Positions 18,186 through 28,112 of a stretch of 64,000 bases of DNA are shown piece by piece. The position numbers and the translations under genes were made by a program. The stretch spans positions 62,001 to 126,000 of the forward strand of contig CP117875.1 in the NCBI GenBank assembly GCA_028736075.1. Direction: 5' to 3'. Under the pieces are notes generated by a model. That model had not been told where the DNA came from. It did not search any database and saw nothing but the letters and a program-made list of their open reading frames with translations. The first letter of the stretch is position 1, and the number at the start of each line of letters is the position of its first letter. The stretch is from Chryseobacterium sp. KACC 21268. GTDB taxonomy: Bacteria; Bacteroidota; Bacteroidia; Flavobacteriales; Weeksellaceae.

Positions 18186-19408
18186 TAATTGGTTTTATTG
18201 ATAGCCTTGATGTATGATTGTGCAGCGGCATCCAGAGAAAAGTACTCTTGCGCTGTTGCTGCAATTTTATTTTTATCCGCAAATATAGCCTTTTCTAAAA
18301 AGTTGTTGATTTTTTCTTGTTGAGCCTGTAATCCTAAATTGTGGTCATATAAATAACATTCCGGAAAATGTGGTAAGATACTATCCGTATCACCAATTCC
18401 TTTACTCGCAATTACTGGTAATCCGCACAAAAGATATTCACCTAACTTTATCGGTGCAACACCCTGCATGCTGAAACTCGTTTGTCGCAGAGCAAATGCC
18501 AAATCTGCAGCATTGAGATAAAAAGGGACTTCTTCTGATTTTACAGATTTTAGAATAATTTTCCCTTGTAATTCTTCCGGCATATTTTGCTGAGCAAAGG
18601 CTGTGTTACCTGTTAGAATTAGAAATTTAGATTTTTTTTCAGTTGTATGACTTTTGAAAATCTCCAGCATCTCCGGAAGGCAGTATTGTGGACCTAGCGA
18701 ACCTGCATAAACAAATAAGAATTCGTTTTCCAATCCTAAATCCTGGCGTGCCTGATGCCTTACATCGCTGTTCAATTTAAAAAGATCCTTGTCTCTTCCA
18801 TTGAAAACTACTGAGAATTTTTCCCTGTTTTCTTCTCCTATATTATTGATGTGAATTTCAACTGCTTTTTGGGATCTTGCGATCACTGCATCTGCATTTT
18901 TCAGCATTTTGGTTTCAGTAGATTTCATCAATTTGTATTGAAAAGAATCTTTTTTGAGACCGGCAAAATCTATTCGTTCTTCGATTGGTAGGCCATCCGC
19001 ATCAAAAATGATTTTGCAATTACCTCTCAAGCCCTTTTTCTCTAATTTGTCACTTCCTATGATTTGATTGATCATCATTGCCGGAAAAGTGCTTCTTGGC
19101 ATTACGATGTCAATTTTATTATCCTGAATGTATTTTTTGATCTTGCGTGATGAAGTGAAAACCGTCAATAAGCTCCCCAACGATACAGTAGGCTTCCTAA
19201 GGATTGGTAAAGCAGAATAAGTTATCCCCATTTTTTGAGCCACCTCTCTAGTATGGTTTATCTTTTTATCTTCTGCCCAAGTGAACTGAAGGATATGAAA
19301 ATTCACATTTTTGTTCTTCGCAACTTCTTGAAAAATCGGCATAAAAAGACCTTCCATGTAGGAAGTCTGAGGTCCGTCCCAAGTGATAAAGAGTAGGTTT
19401 GTAGGCAT
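18185..19408 (-). CDS. Glycosyltransferase (GT-B, family 4-like)
   Basis: A 407-aa GT-B protein. IIFDADGLPIEERIDFAG and DAVIARSQKAVEIHI lie in the N-terminal half. The donor half contains FVYAGSLGPQYCLPEMLEIF and a PIKLGEYLLCGLPVIASKGIGDTD motif with the usual glutamate. The start ATG overlaps the preceding stop by one base. It would add one residue to the lipid-linked repeat unit; donor and linkage are unknown. Confidence 0.85.
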   Translation of the reverse strand: MPTNLLFITWDGPQTSYMEGLFMPIFQEVAKNKNVNFHILQFTWAEDKKINHTREVAQKMGITYSALPILRKPTVSLGSLLTVFTSSRKIKKYIQDNKIDIVMPRSTFPAMMINQIIGSDKLEKKGLRGNCKIIFDADGLPIEERIDFAGLKKDSFQYKLMKSTETKMLKNADAVIARSQKAVEIHINNIGEENREKFSVVFNGRDKDLFKLNSDVRHQARQDLGLENEFLFVYAGSLGPQYCLPEMLEIFKSHTTEKKSKFLILTGNTAFAQQNMPEELQGKIILKSVKSEEVPFYLNAADLAFALRQTSFSMQGVAPIKLGEYLLCGLPVIASKGIGDTDSILPHFPECYLYDHNLGLQAQQEKINNFLEKAIFADKNKIAATAQEYFSLDAAAQSYIKAINKTN

Positions 19409-20475
19409 TAATTCTTATTATAAATTTTCATTAATTCCATAACATGGTTGTCCAATGAAAAATTTTCTACAACCGTTTGATGTCCTGCTAATGCTATTGC
19501 TTGACGCCGTTCTTTGGACATTTCAATGATATTTTTAATTTTTTCGTACAAAGCTTTTTCATCATCAGCAGGAGTTACAAACCCATTCTCCGAATCAATG
19601 ATAATTTCCGGAGCAGCTCCAACATTTGTGCTCAAAGAAAGTGTCTTGCTGTACATTGCTTCTACTAACGAATTGGAAAATCCCTCAGTAAATGAATTAA
19701 GAATGTACAAATCAGAATTTTGCAAATATGGATATGGATCTGTGATAAAACCTATAAATTTAACCGTGTTCTGCAAATTCAGTTCTATGACTAGTTGTTT
19801 CAAACTAGCTTCTAATACTCCAGAGCCTGCTATCGTTAATTGGACATTAATATTTTCCTTGATTAGAAGTGAGATAACCCTTAATAGACCCTCGATGTTT
19901 TTAACTGGCTCTAAGCGAGAAATTGTAACTATTTTAAATGCTCCTGAATCATTCCGAATCATTGACCAATCCAGGTCGCGAAATATAATTGGATTATCGA
20001 TCTTAATTAGTTTACTTCTGGGAACCCTATCCAAGCGATGAACTGCATCTAATACAGCAGAAGAATTGCCAATAATAAAATTTGCCAATTTATATACTTT
20101 GGAAAAAATAAACTGAGCCTTTTTACTGTGGCTGGGAATACCAATTTCTTCAGCAATAATCACTGGAATGCCGGCTAACTTAGCTGCTAAAACCCCATGA
20201 AAATTAGCCTCTGCACCAGAAGTGTGAACTACATCCGGTTTTTCTTTTTTAATTACTGAAAAAACTTTCCATAATGTCGAAATGTTGTAAATGGATGGGA
20301 CTGCCTGCAGGCAAATAACCTGTTTGTTATTCGCCTTAATCTTTTCAGCTGCTTTACCCTCCTTGTTCAAACATACAAAGAGCCACTCATTGTCATCATC
20401 TACATAAGAGACATTGGTAAGTCTAGTCTCGACACCACCAAAATCGAGAAATGTGGAAAGTCTAAGTATTTTCAT
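19408..20475 (-). CDS. Glycosyltransferase family 4
   Basis: A 355-aa GT4 enzyme. MKILRLSTFLDFGGVETRLTNVS is the GGxE-type acceptor loop; VVHTSGAEANFHGVLAAKLAGIPVIIAEE follows; the donor site includes VTISRLEPVKNIEGLL and NSFTEGFSNSLVEAMYSKTLSLSTN. It overlaps the upstream ATP-grasp gene by 14 bp. It resembles the GT4 at 23667-24794 (GGVERRRL), but they are distinct enzymes. Confidence 0.9.
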   Translation of the reverse strand: MKILRLSTFLDFGGVETRLTNVSYVDDDNEWLFVCLNKEGKAAEKIKANNKQVICLQAVPSIYNISTLWKVFSVIKKEKPDVVHTSGAEANFHGVLAAKLAGIPVIIAEEIGIPSHSKKAQFIFSKVYKLANFIIGNSSAVLDAVHRLDRVPRSKLIKIDNPIIFRDLDWSMIRNDSGAFKIVTISRLEPVKNIEGLLRVISLLIKENINVQLTIAGSGVLEASLKQLVIELNLQNTVKFIGFITDPYPYLQNSDLYILNSFTEGFSNSLVEAMYSKTLSLSTNVGAAPEIIIDSENGFVTPADDEKALYEKIKNIIEMSKERRQAIALAGHQTVVENFSLDNHVMELMKIYNKN

Positions 20476-21499
20476 TTACAAAATGATTAATCGCATAAGC
20501 ATATTCTTCTTCCAAAACAAAGTCACCATCTTTCTGTAACCATACTCCATTTTCTTCGAAGAAATATTTATCACCATTTGTTAAAGTAGCTGGACCAAAT
20601 GCTGTTCCTTGATATTCAAACAAAAAGCAAGTATTTGTTTTGTCTATACCAATGTCTAATGAAATAAAAGGCACATTAAACTTTATTTTTAAATTCTTCG
20701 CAAAATTCAAAACTTCAGTCGGAGGAACTGTCCATTTTAATTTTCCACTACCACTTGCTCGAAAATCGTTATCACGAATGCCTCTTCTTACTGCAAAAAA
20801 CTTATCACCAAAAATAAGAACTTTAAAATCACATTCTAATCCTGGCACAAATTCTTGTACTACCACAGGAATTCTTTTGGTAAAGACATCCTTAAAATTC
20901 TGATCCAGTAAATGATTTACAGGTGAAAGATTAAAATCTTTTTTAAAAGAATTTCTTTTATTCAAATGAAATGCAGCTTTTTCTTTTAAAGTTTTCTTTT
21001 TTGATAGATCTCTAAATTGATCTAATTCTTTTTTATTATAAATCAGCTGAACACCACTTGAGAGTGCTCCTTTTAATTTTTTAAGGACAAATGGGAAAAC
21101 ATTATCTTGTTCACAAAGTTCATCAATATCTCCATAATAGGTTCCAAACACCTTTTCTATTCCTAATAAATCTTTATATAGTTCTTGGTAACCTTTATTC
21201 TCAAGAGAATTCAATTGATGCTGATTAGGAATTAAAACTATATCGGGTCTTTTCAACGATATATAGAGTATTGTGTCTTGAATAAATTTTAAATAATCAA
21301 TATTGTATACAGATGAATAAAATAAAACTGAATCTATAGGAATATTTTCTAGCGATTCTCTTAATTTTGAAAAAGGAATAATATGTACATTCGCATCATA
21401 CGTTGATTCAAGCTGTATCTTAACAGAGTCTATATCTAGTCCCATCCAGATACGACCAGAAAAGAATTGTTTAAAAATGGGTGATATAATTATATTCAT
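20462..21499 (-). CDS. ATP-grasp domain protein in the polysaccharide locus
   Basis: A 345-aa protein without membrane segments. Around residues 118-135 is FPFVLKKLKGALSSGVQLI, the ATP-binding lysine and glycine-rich loop. Later, VVQEFVPGLECDFKVLIFGDKFF, the RRGIRDNDFRASGSGK segment and ISLDIGIDKTNTCFLFEYQGT form the RimK/glutathione-synthetase-like ATP-grasp core with metal ligands. Such enzymes join a carboxylate to an amine through an acyl phosphate. In this context it may attach an amino acid to the glycan or make a glycan precursor; this is inference. It is translationally overlapped on both sides. Confidence 0.78.
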   Translation of the reverse strand: MNIIISPIFKQFFSGRIWMGLDIDSVKIQLESTYDANVHIIPFSKLRESLENIPIDSVLFYSSVYNIDYLKFIQDTILYISLKRPDIVLIPNQHQLNSLENKGYQELYKDLLGIEKVFGTYYGDIDELCEQDNVFPFVLKKLKGALSSGVQLIYNKKELDQFRDLSKKKTLKEKAAFHLNKRNSFKKDFNLSPVNHLLDQNFKDVFTKRIPVVVQEFVPGLECDFKVLIFGDKFFAVRRGIRDNDFRASGSGKLKWTVPPTEVLNFAKNLKIKFNVPFISLDIGIDKTNTCFLFEYQGTAFGPATLTNGDKYFFEENGVWLQKDGDFVLEEEYAYAINHFVNENT

Positions 21500-22104
21500 T
21501 TTTTAATTTCATATTTTTTAATTAATTTGGCTGGATTACCTCCATATAGAGAGTTTGAAGGCACCAAACCTTTCACAACACTATTAGCAGCTATCACAGC
21601 TCCCTTTTCTATAGTAGTCCCTCCTAAAATTATACATCCTGTTCCAATCCAAACATTATCCTCTATAGAAATAGGCTTACCTTCATCTTGAGTATTAATT
21701 CTGTTTTCAGGATTGTCAAAAGATAATAAATGGCCATTTGAATCAATTATTTGAGTATTAGCAGCTATCAAACAATTTTTCCCAATTTCAATTTTTTTAA
21801 ATGCGTGGATACAAGATCCATTAACTCTTGTATTACTACCTATTTTTATTAAACTATTCTTTTTATCTGCAACTAGTTTAACACATGAAAACATTCCTAA
21901 ATGATAATGTTTTTTATCAGAATTAAGGGTTACATTATCATCTAAGACTATTTTTGCATTTTTATGCTTGATAATAATTGGAGGAAATAAAACAATTAAT
22001 TTCCTACCGTATTCAACTTTTTTAAGCTTGAGTAATGTTTTTGTATAAATTGATAGTAATCTAATTTTAACCCTATGTATTTTAAAAATTAAGTATGGTA
22101 TCAT
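21496..22104 (-). CDS. Left-handed beta-helix acyltransferase
   Basis: A 202-aa protein of the hexapeptide (LbH) acetyltransferase type. Repeats [LIV]GxxxxI are visible from about residue 70 (IKIGSNTRVNGSCIHAF, IEIGKNCLIAANTQI). The end IEDNVWIGTGCIILGGTTIEKGAVIAANSVV and the GGNPAKLI tail match CysE/LacA/NodL-type enzymes that acetylate sugars from acetyl-CoA. The catalytic histidine is expected in the DSNGH segment near residue 118. The 4-bp overlap with the ATP-grasp gene indicates one operon. Confidence 0.87.
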   Translation of the reverse strand: MIPYLIFKIHRVKIRLLSIYTKTLLKLKKVEYGRKLIVLFPPIIIKHKNAKIVLDDNVTLNSDKKHYHLGMFSCVKLVADKKNSLIKIGSNTRVNGSCIHAFKKIEIGKNCLIAANTQIIDSNGHLLSFDNPENRINTQDEGKPISIEDNVWIGTGCIILGGTTIEKGAVIAANSVVKGLVPSNSLYGGNPAKLIKKYEIKK

Positions 22105-22108
22105 ATTT

Positions 22109-23020
22109 TCATTTCAAAAATTTCACTGTAAATTTCAAATATTTATTAACTAAAATCCTGAGTTTCGAATTTTGCATTTTGCTAAAGTAAGATGACTTAA
22201 TCCTATAAAATGAATAAAAAGGTATATTCAAGCCTAACAGATCAATAAAAAAAGAGGTTTTATCCGGATTAGAAAAATTATATTCGAATAATCTACTATA
22301 CATAAATCTCTTAGCAAATAGCCTGTACTTATCTTCTGATTGTGCAAAATTCTCCAGTTTACTTGCAAAGCTAAATTCAAAATCAGATTTTTCTTTGGTC
22401 ACCTGCCCAACAATTTCTATATCATAGTATGATAAAATATTTTTAATTTTGAAAAAATTATTAGACTGTGCAACCAGCCTTAACCACATGTCAATATCTT
22501 CGCCTCTTCTGAGAGATGTATCAAATCCTTTAGTTTTTTTAAACAACTCCTTTTTGACTATAACAGAAGATGAATGAATAATTGCAGAATAAGAAGATTT
22601 TAGTAAATATTCTTTTTCTGAAATTTTTCTATAAATAAGCTTTTTATTTTTTCTCTGTAATTTTGACTTATTACTAGTAAACCCAGTATTAATTAAATCC
22701 GGGTTTTTAATACTTATTAATTTATTCACATATAACAGAAAATCTTTCTGCCAAAAATCATCTGCGTCTAAGAATGCTACATAATCGTATTTAGAATTCA
22801 TAACGCCACAATTTCTTGATGCAGACACACCTTGATTAGATTGTTGTATCAAGGTTATTTTCTCACTATAACTTTCTTGTAGAAAATATTTCAAGTCATC
22901 TTTTGAACCATCATCAACAATAATAATTTCAAAATTTTGATAGGTTTGAGCCAAAACAGAGTCAATACATCTCTTAATGTATTGTCTTTTTTTATAATAT
23001 GGGATAACTACAGAAAACAT
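22109..23020 (-). CDS. Glycosyltransferase family 2
   Basis: A 303-aa GT-A enzyme. MFSVVIPYYKKRQYIKRCIDSVLAQTYQNFEIIIVDDGSKDD is the family 2 start (read as two adjacent motifs: VVIPYYKK and IIIVDDGS). VAFLDADDFW provides the DxD metal site and RRGEDIDMWLRL the catalytic-base ED motif. The donor sugar is unknown. The C-terminal ~80 residues are unusually rich in Phe, Tyr and Ser, in line with the very AT-rich DNA here. Confidence 0.92.
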   Translation of the reverse strand: MFSVVIPYYKKRQYIKRCIDSVLAQTYQNFEIIIVDDGSKDDLKYFLQESYSEKITLIQQSNQGVSASRNCGVMNSKYDYVAFLDADDFWQKDFLLYVNKLISIKNPDLINTGFTSNKSKLQRKNKKLIYRKISEKEYLLKSSYSAIIHSSSVIVKKELFKKTKGFDTSLRRGEDIDMWLRLVAQSNNFFKIKNILSYYDIEIVGQVTKEKSDFEFSFASKLENFAQSEDKYRLFAKRFMYSRLFEYNFSNPDKTSFFIDLLGLNIPFYSFYRIKSSYFSKMQNSKLRILVNKYLKFTVKFLK

Positions 23021-23023
23021 AAA

Positions 23024-23665
23024 TCACATCCATTGAATATTAGTTTTAATAACTTTAGCTGGAACACCGCCAGCTAAACAGTTTGCAGGAATATCCTTAT
23101 TAACCAGAGAACCTGCTGCTATCACAGCACCATCTCCAATTGTTACCCCTTTCAGTACCGTTACATTGGTGCCTATCCATACTTTATTCCCAATCACGAT
23201 AGGGGCTTTCGGAGTGCCATTGCCTAAAATTTCATGTGCATCGCTATCCCAAATGGTAAAATTCTCAGATATAGCAACATTCTGACCAATTGAGATATTG
23301 TCGTAACATCTAATCTTACAGTATCTATTAATATATCCACTACCCAGACTTAGTTTTGCATTTTCAAAAACCATTATATCACAGCCACTGTGAATAAAAA
23401 ATGTGTTTTGAACATTTAGTGTCGCATTTTTATACATTTCAAGGTTTCCAATGAAAGGGTCTTTCTTTGTAATATATCTGTTTAAAGCGAGGGAGCCTTT
23501 CGAAATGTTTATTGTGGCTGTCTTACTAATACTATAAAAAAACTTTCCAAAAAGTAAAATTCTGGAATTTGTTCTTCGTCCTTTGGTACTCAAATTAATC
23601 CATAAAGAACTAGGCCTTAACAGATTTATATTTTTGATATAGTATTGTTTTAAGATATTCAGCAT
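23024..23665 (-). CDS. Left-handed beta-helix acyltransferase
   Basis: A 213-aa LbH-type acyltransferase, the second in this operon. Hexapeptide repeats run from about residue 70 to 190 ([56 protein letters not shown]), ending with GGVPAKVI. The DSDAH histidine is the likely catalytic base. It acts on a sugar or lipid-linked glycan in the cytoplasm. Spacing to the neighbours is 1-3 bp, so it is co-transcribed. Confidence 0.88.
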   Translation of the reverse strand: MLNILKQYYIKNINLLRPSSLWINLSTKGRRTNSRILLFGKFFYSISKTATINISKGSLALNRYITKKDPFIGNLEMYKNATLNVQNTFFIHSGCDIMVFENAKLSLGSGYINRYCKIRCYDNISIGQNVAISENFTIWDSDAHEILGNGTPKAPIVIGNKVWIGTNVTVLKGVTIGDGAVIAAGSLVNKDIPANCLAGGVPAKVIKTNIQWM

Positions 23666-23666
23666 T

Positions 23667-24794
23667 TTACTTTACTGAATATAGTTTTTCATACAATTGG
23701 GAGACTTTTTCCACATATACCTCTTCGGTATATTCAGTAACAGCCTTTTCAAAACCTTTCCTTCCCATCTTTTCGCATAATATTTTATCACTGTGCAATT
23801 GCTCCATTGCTGAAGAAATTCCTTTTATATCAAATTTTTCCACCAGAAGGCCTGTTTCATTATTATCAACAATGTATTTCATTCCTCCGACTCTTGTAGC
23901 AATTACTGGCAAATTATTTAGCATTGCTTCGGCTAAAACTAAACCAAAAGCTTCATAAGCAGAAACCAAAGTAAAAACATCCATTAATTTATAATACAAA
24001 GTAACATCAGATTGATATCCTGCAAAAATTATTTTATCATCTACCTTTAATTCCTTTGCTAATTCGCGATATTGTTTCAGATATTCTTCGACACCACCTA
24101 CCATCAGCAACTTTACGTTATTTTTATCTTTAGAAAAATCTGAAAAAGCCTTTATCAAATCTGAAAAACGCTTATGGTGGTCATTCTTAAATCTACCTAC
24201 AGTGCCAAATACAAAATCATCTTCTGTGATTCCCCATTTCTGCTTTTCAGCCAATACTTCTTCTGCAGCAATTTCTCTTGGCTTTTTAACGCCATTGTTT
24301 ATCAGCGTTATTTTCTTATCTGATACCTTTAATTTTTTTCTCAGGTAATCTTCTGTTACCCCCTCAGAAACTCCGACGACTTTATCTGATATAAATGAAA
24401 ATAATTTCATCAATAAGTTTGCTTTCCAGGATCTATTTTGTGGATCAGATGTTTCCTCAATAATAGTAATAGGAACTCTTTTTAGAGCACCATTTATAGC
24501 AGCCATCGTAACACCTTCGAAAACTGCACCGTGTATAATATCCGGTTTATAATCTTCAATGATTTTTTGAACAGATAGATGCTGCTTTATATCAAAAATA
24601 TTTTTTATCGAATTGTTAAGACAAATAATTTCTACTCCTTCATTCCGGATTTCTTGTCCTATATTTCCCACCTCGTGCTGGCAAATAATCTTTTGCTGAA
24701 ATTTACTCTTATCCAGCAATTTAGCTAGAGATAATCGCCGTCTTTCTACGCCTCCGGAACCAATTGTTTCTTGTATGTGAAGAATTTTAATCAT
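23667..24794 (-). CDS. Glycosyltransferase family 4
   Basis: A 375-aa GT4 enzyme. [22 protein letters not shown] is the acceptor loop, [22 protein letters not shown] the donor start, and [27 protein letters not shown] the EX7E motif. A cytoplasmic enzyme of repeat-unit assembly. Its start overlaps the preceding gene's end by 4 bp (ATGA), typical of coupled translation. Confidence 0.92.
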   Translation of the reverse strand: MIKILHIQETIGSGGVERRRLSLAKLLDKSKFQQKIICQHEVGNIGQEIRNEGVEIICLNNSIKNIFDIKQHLSVQKIIEDYKPDIIHGAVFEGVTMAAINGALKRVPITIIEETSDPQNRSWKANLLMKLFSFISDKVVGVSEGVTEDYLRKKLKVSDKKITLINNGVKKPREIAAEEVLAEKQKWGITEDDFVFGTVGRFKNDHHKRFSDLIKAFSDFSKDKNNVKLLMVGGVEEYLKQYRELAKELKVDDKIIFAGYQSDVTLYYKLMDVFTLVSAYEAFGLVLAEAMLNNLPVIATRVGGMKYIVDNNETGLLVEKFDIKGISSAMEQLHSDKILCEKMGRKGFEKAVTEYTEEVYVEKVSQLYEKLYSVK

Positions 24795-25900
24795 AAGCTA
24801 CAAATATTTTGGGTATTCAAACTGTTACTTTTTTTACCCCATTCTGCATTTAGCAATTCACGATGAACAGCAATAATGTTTGAATTAAGTGGATTTTTAA
24901 CAAGATTCTCATCTTTGAGATCAGCTATGGTAAACACATTATACCCTTTACTAATTAAATCTTTATATACAACACTCTCTTTTTGGAAATAGATCTTGGC
25001 ACCTAAATATAAAAGCGCAATAATATTTCCCATTGCTTGCTGTCTGATGTGCCCCATAATAACATTATCGCATTGTTGCAATATTTCCATGTACTGCTCA
25101 TAAGGCAAAAAATCTGGAATTACATTAACTTTATTTCCCAGACGTGTTTCAGATTGCTCAATTATGAATTTTTTATAGTCTTTATTGCCATAACTTAATG
25201 GTATAAATATCTTATCAAAAAAATTAATTGTGTTTCCATTTTCCAATCTTTCAAATATATCTAAATGGTTGTTGGTTGGCGTCGCACTATTACCGATTAA
25301 CAAATTTTTATCTGTAATCTTGAAATCCTCATATCCAGCTATGTAATTATCCTGCAAGTTTCCATAATTCCAAGCAATATAATTGGGCCGAAAATTAGGA
25401 TAATTTATTTTAATCATATCATATTCACTTTCCAGGACTGGTGAGAAATAATCAATACGTTGCAAAGCCTTCACTTTAAGAATTCGTGATATTTTCTTTA
25501 ATTTCCTGGTAAAATAAGAATTTTTAGCATTAAGATACTTCGCCGTTTGTCTGCCATAAAGACTAAATTTAGGAAGCGTATCGATTAACCAATAATAATC
25601 GCCTCCCCACCCTATCCATACAACTTTAATTTCTGGATTTAATTTCGATATTATCCTTCGCGCATTTTTATTTAAGAAATGGATTACTACAATTTGATAT
25701 CTATTAATGGCTTCCATTAATCTTTCGAGATAAATATCAGCTCCGTTCCAATAGTGCTGGTAAGGAAAGTTGATAAAAACCGGTTGCTCGCTTTCAGATA
25801 TAAACAAATATTCATTAGTTACATTTTCCGTCTGCGAAAATTCTTGATATACAAATTTTCCAAATTTATCGTCAGTTACAATGTGTAAGATTCGCTTCAT
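24791..25900 (-). CDS. TDP-N-acetylfucosamine:lipid II N-acetylfucosaminyltransferase-like (GT56)
   Basis: A 369-aa protein resembling the WecF/GT56 family, which in enterobacteria adds 4-acetamido-4,6-dideoxygalactose in ECA assembly. Supporting segments: HIVTDDKFGKFVYQEFSQ at the start, VVIHFLNKNARRII, KVVWIGWGGDYYWL near residue 95, LLIGNSATPTNNHLD, and DNVIMGHIRQQAMGNIIALLYLGAKIYF in the C-terminal half. The family match is good, but donor specificity in Bacteroidota is not known. The presence of an aminotransferase upstream would suit an amino-deoxy sugar. Confidence 0.8.
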   Translation of the reverse strand: MKRILHIVTDDKFGKFVYQEFSQTENVTNEYLFISESEQPVFINFPYQHYWNGADIYLERLMEAINRYQIVVIHFLNKNARRIISKLNPEIKVVWIGWGGDYYWLIDTLPKFSLYGRQTAKYLNAKNSYFTRKLKKISRILKVKALQRIDYFSPVLESEYDMIKINYPNFRPNYIAWNYGNLQDNYIAGYEDFKITDKNLLIGNSATPTNNHLDIFERLENGNTINFFDKIFIPLSYGNKDYKKFIIEQSETRLGNKVNVIPDFLPYEQYMEILQQCDNVIMGHIRQQAMGNIIALLYLGAKIYFQKESVVYKDLISKGYNVFTIADLKDENLVKNPLNSNIIAVHRELLNAEWGKKSNSLNTQNICSL

Positions 25901-25915
25901 TTATGTCTATAACTA

Positions 25916-26851
25916 TTAGGACTTTAAAAATTTCCACATTAGGGTTTTAACCATTTTATAGTTTTTCTTAAAATCAATTGATAAATTTTTTAGAATAATA
26001 ATGACTGCATCAGAAGTCTTATTTTGCAAAATTCTTCTATAAATCAATTTATAATCATACTCATTTTTATAGTAACTAATTAAATCAGAAAATTTATAAT
26101 TTGTAAAAGAATTAAATTCATCCATATTTTTATAAATATTATTGAATTTAGATAATAACTGATCCTCCCTTTGCTTGGAAGACCAAGAGCCAATACTATT
26201 CAGCCTATAGACTGTAGTTAGGTCTTCAATGTAACCTATCTCACCTTCAGAAATAGCCAATAAACCAAGTGGAAAATCTCCAACTATACAATTATTAATG
26301 TATTGTGGAAAAGGATCAATTACTTTTTTGTCGAAAACAATACTTGCAGTACAAAAATCACCTCCCATATTTAGCAAAAATGTTTTCTTTCCAATGATAC
26401 CATTTTTAAAGGTTTTATGTCTATAATACAATCCCCAAACACCATTGTTAGTAAGAGTCTTTGACCCTGTAAATACAAATGCGCAAGACTTATTTTTTTC
26501 AAAAAAAAGCATTTGTTTTGATAATTTATCCTCATCTATCCAATAGTCATCTCCTTCACATAAAGCAATATATTTTCCTGTTGCTTGTTGTAATGCCCAA
26601 ATAAAATTAGGCATCATTCCCTTATTTTGATCGTGCTTGGTATATTTAATTATAAAGTTTTCCGGTAATTCTCTACCTGCTAAATATTTTTTTATAATAT
26701 TATCAGTATCATCAGGAGAATTGTCATTGGCAATTAGAACTTCAATCTCTCCAGGATAATTTTGCATCAGAATACCTTCTAAAGTTTGAACGATATAATT
26801 CTCATGTCCATAGGTAATAGTTACAACACTTATTTTGGGATTATTTATCAT
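25916..26851 (-). CDS. Glycosyltransferase family 2
   Basis: A 311-aa GT-A enzyme. ISVVTITYGHENYIVQTLEGIL begins the fold, VLIANDNSPDDT follows, and IALCEGDDYWIDEDKL carries the DxD-equivalent metal site. The CxDDYW pattern is typical of Bacteroidota GT2 enzymes. A 178-bp AT-rich gap upstream separates it from the aminotransferase, the only sizeable gap inside the locus; an internal promoter there is possible but I see no -7 box at the right distance. Confidence 0.92.
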   Translation of the reverse strand: MINNPKISVVTITYGHENYIVQTLEGILMQNYPGEIEVLIANDNSPDDTDNIIKKYLAGRELPENFIIKYTKHDQNKGMMPNFIWALQQATGKYIALCEGDDYWIDEDKLSKQMLFFEKNKSCAFVFTGSKTLTNNGVWGLYYRHKTFKNGIIGKKTFLLNMGGDFCTASIVFDKKVIDPFPQYINNCIVGDFPLGLLAISEGEIGYIEDLTTVYRLNSIGSWSSKQREDQLLSKFNNIYKNMDEFNSFTNYKFSDLISYYKNEYDYKLIYRRILQNKTSDAVIIILKNLSIDFKKNYKMVKTLMWKFLKS

Positions 26852-27029
26852 TAACTAAGGATTATTTTTATGGTAAACATTTAAATTTTAGAAACAGCAT
26901 CTACCTTGAAATCACGCTGTTTTTATATATTAGGATTGCTGATGATTTTAATTCGATTGTTAATAATATTAAATAATTAGAAACTAAATTCTTAGTATTA
27001 ATTGAACAAAGTCAAAAAGCTTTTACCTT

Positions 27030-28112
27030 TTAATTATTTTGTACCCTTAGTAACAATCTGCAAATAAGATCTACTTCTTCCATTGTCAAATCATAGTATA
27101 GCGGAAGACAAAGAACTCTTTTTGCCACATCATCGGTAATATCAAAATTTTTGGGATCCAAATAAGGCAATGCATTTGCTAAACTGGGATAAAAATACCT
27201 TCTTGTACCAACCTCATTTAATTGTAGATGATCTTTACATTTTAACATTAATTCTTCTGAATCAAATACAATAGCATAATAGGATGCATTATTCTCGGAC
27301 TTTTTAAACCAGACTGGACGTCTTGCTTTTAATGTCTGCAGTTTTTCGTCGTATCTTTTTATTATCGCCTTTCTTTTTGATGAAATATCTTCAATATGTT
27401 TTAAGTTCGTCAATCCCATTGCAGCGTGGAACTCAGAATTCTTTCCATTAAGTCCTAAATCAGAAAATGTATCGTGTCCAGAGATACCAAAATTTCTTAT
27501 TGACGCCAACTTTTTTAAAAGATCAGGATTGGGAGTAATGATCAGCCCCCCTTCGACAGAGTGGTACAACTTAGTCGCATGCAAGCTGCAAGTCGAAATA
27601 TCACCAAACTCAAAAATTGATTTACCATCAATTTGTACATTAAACGCATGTGCTGCATCATAAATAACCTTTAGATTATGTTTTTTAGCAATTCGTTCAA
27701 TTTCAAAAACATCACAAGGATTCCCGTAGACGTGGGTCGCCAATATTGCTGAGGTTTTTTCGGTAATCGCAGCCTCAATTAATTTAGCATCAATATTTAA
27801 AGTTTGAGAGTCTATATCGACAAAAACCGGATCACAGCCTTCCCATACAATACTGCTAGTAGTGGCAACAAACGAAAATGGGGTTGTAATTATTTCACCT
27901 TTCAGATCTAGGGCTTTAATTGCCATTTGCAATGCAACAGTACCATTAGTTACATAAAGAAGATGCTCAACATTTAAGTGCTCCTTAAGCTCCATTTCAA
28001 GCTGACTTGCAAGCGGTCCCATATTGGTCAACCAACTTCTTTTCCAAATGCCGTCCAAATATCTCTCGTACTCTTCCTGTGGTGGAAGAAATGGTTGTGT
28101 TACTGGTATCAT
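27030..28112 (-). CDS. DegT/DnrJ/EryC1/StrS aminotransferase
   Basis: A 360-aa PLP enzyme that would transaminate a nucleotide-linked keto-deoxy sugar. TNGTVALQMAIKAL binds the PLP phosphate, IYDAAHAFNVQIDGKSIF has the Asp that holds the pyridine nitrogen, and CSLHATKLYHSVEGG has the Schiff-base lysine near residue 184. The end is the usual LPLYYDLTMEEVDLICRLL. It overlaps the flippase gene by 4 bp. No dehydratase or epimerase for the sugar nucleotide is in the window, so the substrate must be made elsewhere. Confidence 0.93.
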   Translation of the reverse strand: MIPVTQPFLPPQEEYERYLDGIWKRSWLTNMGPLASQLEMELKEHLNVEHLLYVTNGTVALQMAIKALDLKGEIITTPFSFVATTSSIVWEGCDPVFVDIDSQTLNIDAKLIEAAITEKTSAILATHVYGNPCDVFEIERIAKKHNLKVIYDAAHAFNVQIDGKSIFEFGDISTCSLHATKLYHSVEGGLIITPNPDLLKKLASIRNFGISGHDTFSDLGLNGKNSEFHAAMGLTNLKHIEDISSKRKAIIKRYDEKLQTLKARRPVWFKKSENNASYYAIVFDSEELMLKCKDHLQLNEVGTRRYFYPSLANALPYLDPKNFDITDDVAKRVLCLPLYYDLTMEEVDLICRLLLRVQNN

